Of a stretch of 64,000 bases of DNA, positions 62,558 through 64,000 are shown one piece after another. Where the stretch lies: the NCBI GenBank assembly GCA_963733845.1, contig CAVTEM010000003.1:1-64000 (forward strand). The letters are read 5' to 3'. A model generated the notes under the pieces. The model was not told the origin of the DNA and searched no databases. It saw only the letters and a list, made by a program, of their open reading frames with translations. Made by a program: the position numbers and the translations under genes. Each line of letters begins with the position of its first letter. The first letter of the stretch is position 1. The stretch comes from DATFQE01 sp963733845. Its GTDB lineage: Bacteria; Actinomycetota; Thermoleophilia; Gaiellales; Gaiellaceae.

Positions 62558-63907
62558 CGCTCACGGTCGTGAATCCGGCCACGGAGGAGCCGATCGCCGA
62601 GCTCGAGCAGGCCGGCATCGAGGAGGTGGACGCCGCCGTCGTGCGCGCGCGAGCGGCGTTCGGTGCCTGGCGCGCCGTCGGCGTCGCCGATCGCGCGCGC
62701 CTGCTGCGGCGGCTGGCGACCCTGGTCGAGGAGCACACCGAGGAGCTGGCCCGGATCGAGTCGCGTAACGTCGGCAAGCCGATCGCCGGCGCGCGCGGCG
62801 AGGTCGGGATGGTGGCGAACGTGTTCCACTTCTACGCGGGCGCGGTCGACAAGCACCACGGCGAGACGATTCCCGTCGACGGTGGCGTGGACCTCACCTT
62901 CCGAGAGCCGCTCGGGCGTCTGCGGGCTGATCGTCCCGTGGAACTTCCCGCTCAACATCGCGAGCTGGAAGCTCGGGCCCGCGCTCGCCTGCGGGAACAC
63001 CGTCGTGCTGAAGCCGGCGGAGCTGACGCCCCTCTCCGCGCTCCGGCTCGCCGAGCTCGTCCTCGAGGCGGGGATCCCCGAGGGCGTCGTCAACGTCGTC
63101 GTCGGCCCGGGCCGCGTCGTCGGGCAACGGCTGGTCGAGCACCCCGACGTCGCCAAGATCGCGTTCACAGGCTCCACCGAGGTCGGCGCTTCGGTCATGC
63201 GCGGCGCGGCGGACACCGTCAAGCGCGTCACGCTCGAGCTGGGCGGGAAGTCGGCGAACGTCGTGTTCGCGGACGCCGACCTGGAGCGGGCCGCGGCTTC
63301 GGCGCCGTACGCGGTGTTCGACAACGCCGGCCAGGATTGCTGTGCCCGCTCGCGCATCCTCGTGCAGCGCTCGGCGTGGGATCGCTTCGGCGAGCTGCTC
63401 GTCGAGGCGACCGCCGGCGTGCGCGTGGGCGACCCGGGCGACGAGGCCACCGAGATGGGGCCGCTGATCTCGGCCCAGCACCGCGAGACCGTGTCGTCCT
63501 ACGTCGACGGTAGCGTTGTCTTTCGTGGAAACGTACCCGACGGTCCCGGCTACTGGTTCCCCTGCACGCTCGTGGAGGCGTCCAACGACGACCGTGTCGC
63601 GCGTGAGGAGGTGTTCGGCCCGGTCGCCGCCCTGATTCCCTTCGAGGACGAAGCCGAGGCGATCAGGCTCGCCAACGACACGCCGTACGGCCTGTCCGGC
63701 TCGATCTGGACTCGCGACGGGGCGCGTGCGCTGCGGGTCGCGCGCGGCCTCGACTCGGGCGTCCTCTCCGTCAACTCCAATAGCTCCGTGCGCGTGTCGA
63801 CGCCGTTCGGCGGTTTCAAGCAATCCGGGTTCGGGCGCGAACTCGGGATGCACGCCCTGGAGAGCTACTCCGAGGTCAAGAACGTGTTCCTGTCGACGGA
63901 GGAGTAG
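62554..63907 (+). CDS. NAD(P)-dependent aldehyde dehydrogenase (PuuC-like), one frameshift
   Basis: About 450 residues after joining. GTG start overlapping the previous stop. N-terminal VVNPATEEPIAELEQAGIEEVDAAVVRARAAFGAWR, ESRNVGKPIAGARGEVG. One extra G near 62918 breaks the frame between FREPLG and GLIVPWNFPLNIASWKLGPALACGNTVVLKPAE. Then FTGSTEVG, LELGGKSANVVFADADLE, the catalytic Cys in AGQDCCARSRILV, EEVFGPV and FGGFKQSGFGRELG. It would oxidise the aldehyde formed from the amine. It forms one operon with the GS-like gene and the two hydrolases. Confidence 0.92.
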
Positions 63908-63909
63908 CG

Positions 63910-64000
63910 ATGGCCGGGAGGCTCGAGGGCAAGGTCGCGGTGATCACCGGCGCCGGTGGCGGGATGGGGCGCGAGGCGGCGCTCCTGTTCTCTGCCGAGG
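63910..64000 (+). CDS. Short-chain dehydrogenase/reductase (partial, runs off right edge)
   Basis: The first 30 residues are visible: MAGRLEGKVAVITGAGGGMGREAALLFSAE, with the TGxxxGxG nucleotide-binding loop (TGAGGGMG) of classical SDRs. The ATG lies 2 nt after the aldehyde dehydrogenase stop, so it belongs to the same operon. The substrate cannot be assigned from this fragment. Confidence 0.88.
   Translation, partial: MAGRLEGKVAVITGAGGGMGREAALLFSAE

Overview
The window reads as a chromosomal segment of a high-GC (about 70% by eye) Gram-positive bacterium, most likely an actinobacterium of the class Thermoleophilia (Solirubrobacterales or Gaiellales-like). This is inference from GC content, abundant GTG/TTG starts, an F420-type luciferase-like oxidoreductase, a tRNA without encoded CCA, tandem W-Y-x-E-Y-G fibronectin-like secreted proteins, and very many genes whose start codon sits 6-8 nt after a TAnnnT -10 box, meaning apparently leaderless mRNAs. 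There is no phage, transposase or CRISPR array. Most of the window is ordinary chromosome with short operons.

Layout. 1-6134: inorganic pyrophosphatase, cyclic-nucleotide-binding and CBS proteins, a secreted repeat protein, an S41 protease and an LLM oxidoreductase. 6155-11127: queF divergent from a nucleoside deoxyribosyltransferase-like gene, a PAS/metallo-hydrolase pair, small proteins, a nucleotidyltransferase divergent from a metallophosphoesterase, and a YjbQ protein. 11178-17783: two tandem paralogous giant secreted proteins (LamG, Ig-like, metallophosphoesterase, LamG). 17886-20685: a CAU tRNA followed by a small accessory patch. 20817-28285: pdxS, a secreted metalloprotease, then pdxT-yebC and ruvC-ruvA-ruvB with secreted genes between. 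28317-33569: cupin, unknown gene, recJ and a bifunctional relA/spoT. 33887-43932: thioesterase/GAF pair, phosphomannomutase, envelope proteins, a cyclase-AAA-TPR regulator, an endonuclease-IV-like enzyme and a cyclase-family hydrolase. 44024-50352: an MreB homologue, GNAT, ccmE-ccmF-ccmI-like (cytochrome c maturation) and an M23 peptidase. 50360-53632: hpt, a PD-(D/E)XK-like protein, glpX, dapB-like, a MIP18 protein. 53729-64000: an amine/amino-acid catabolic cluster (APC permease, FAD-GcvT dehydrogenase, HisN-like phosphatase, choline-kinase-like enzyme, glutamine-synthetase-like ligase, two PuuD-like hydrolases, aldehyde dehydrogenase, SDR).

The last region is the best candidate for a coherent, poorly described system: it resembles the gamma-glutamylated putrescine (Puu) pathway, but the small PuuB oxidase is replaced by a large folate-type FAD-GcvT dehydrogenase and a choline-kinase-like protein is embedded. 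Two other window-wide signals stand out. One is leaderless promoter architecture at about 26 genes, including two symmetrical bidirectional -10 boxes. The other is a family of at least three imperfect palindromic repeats at gene 3' ends.

Caution: at least 17 single-base frameshifts interrupt otherwise intact conserved genes, including the normally essential ppa. Several lie in G/C homopolymers, so the assembly very probably carries uncorrected indel errors and the broken genes should be read as intact unless reads say otherwise.
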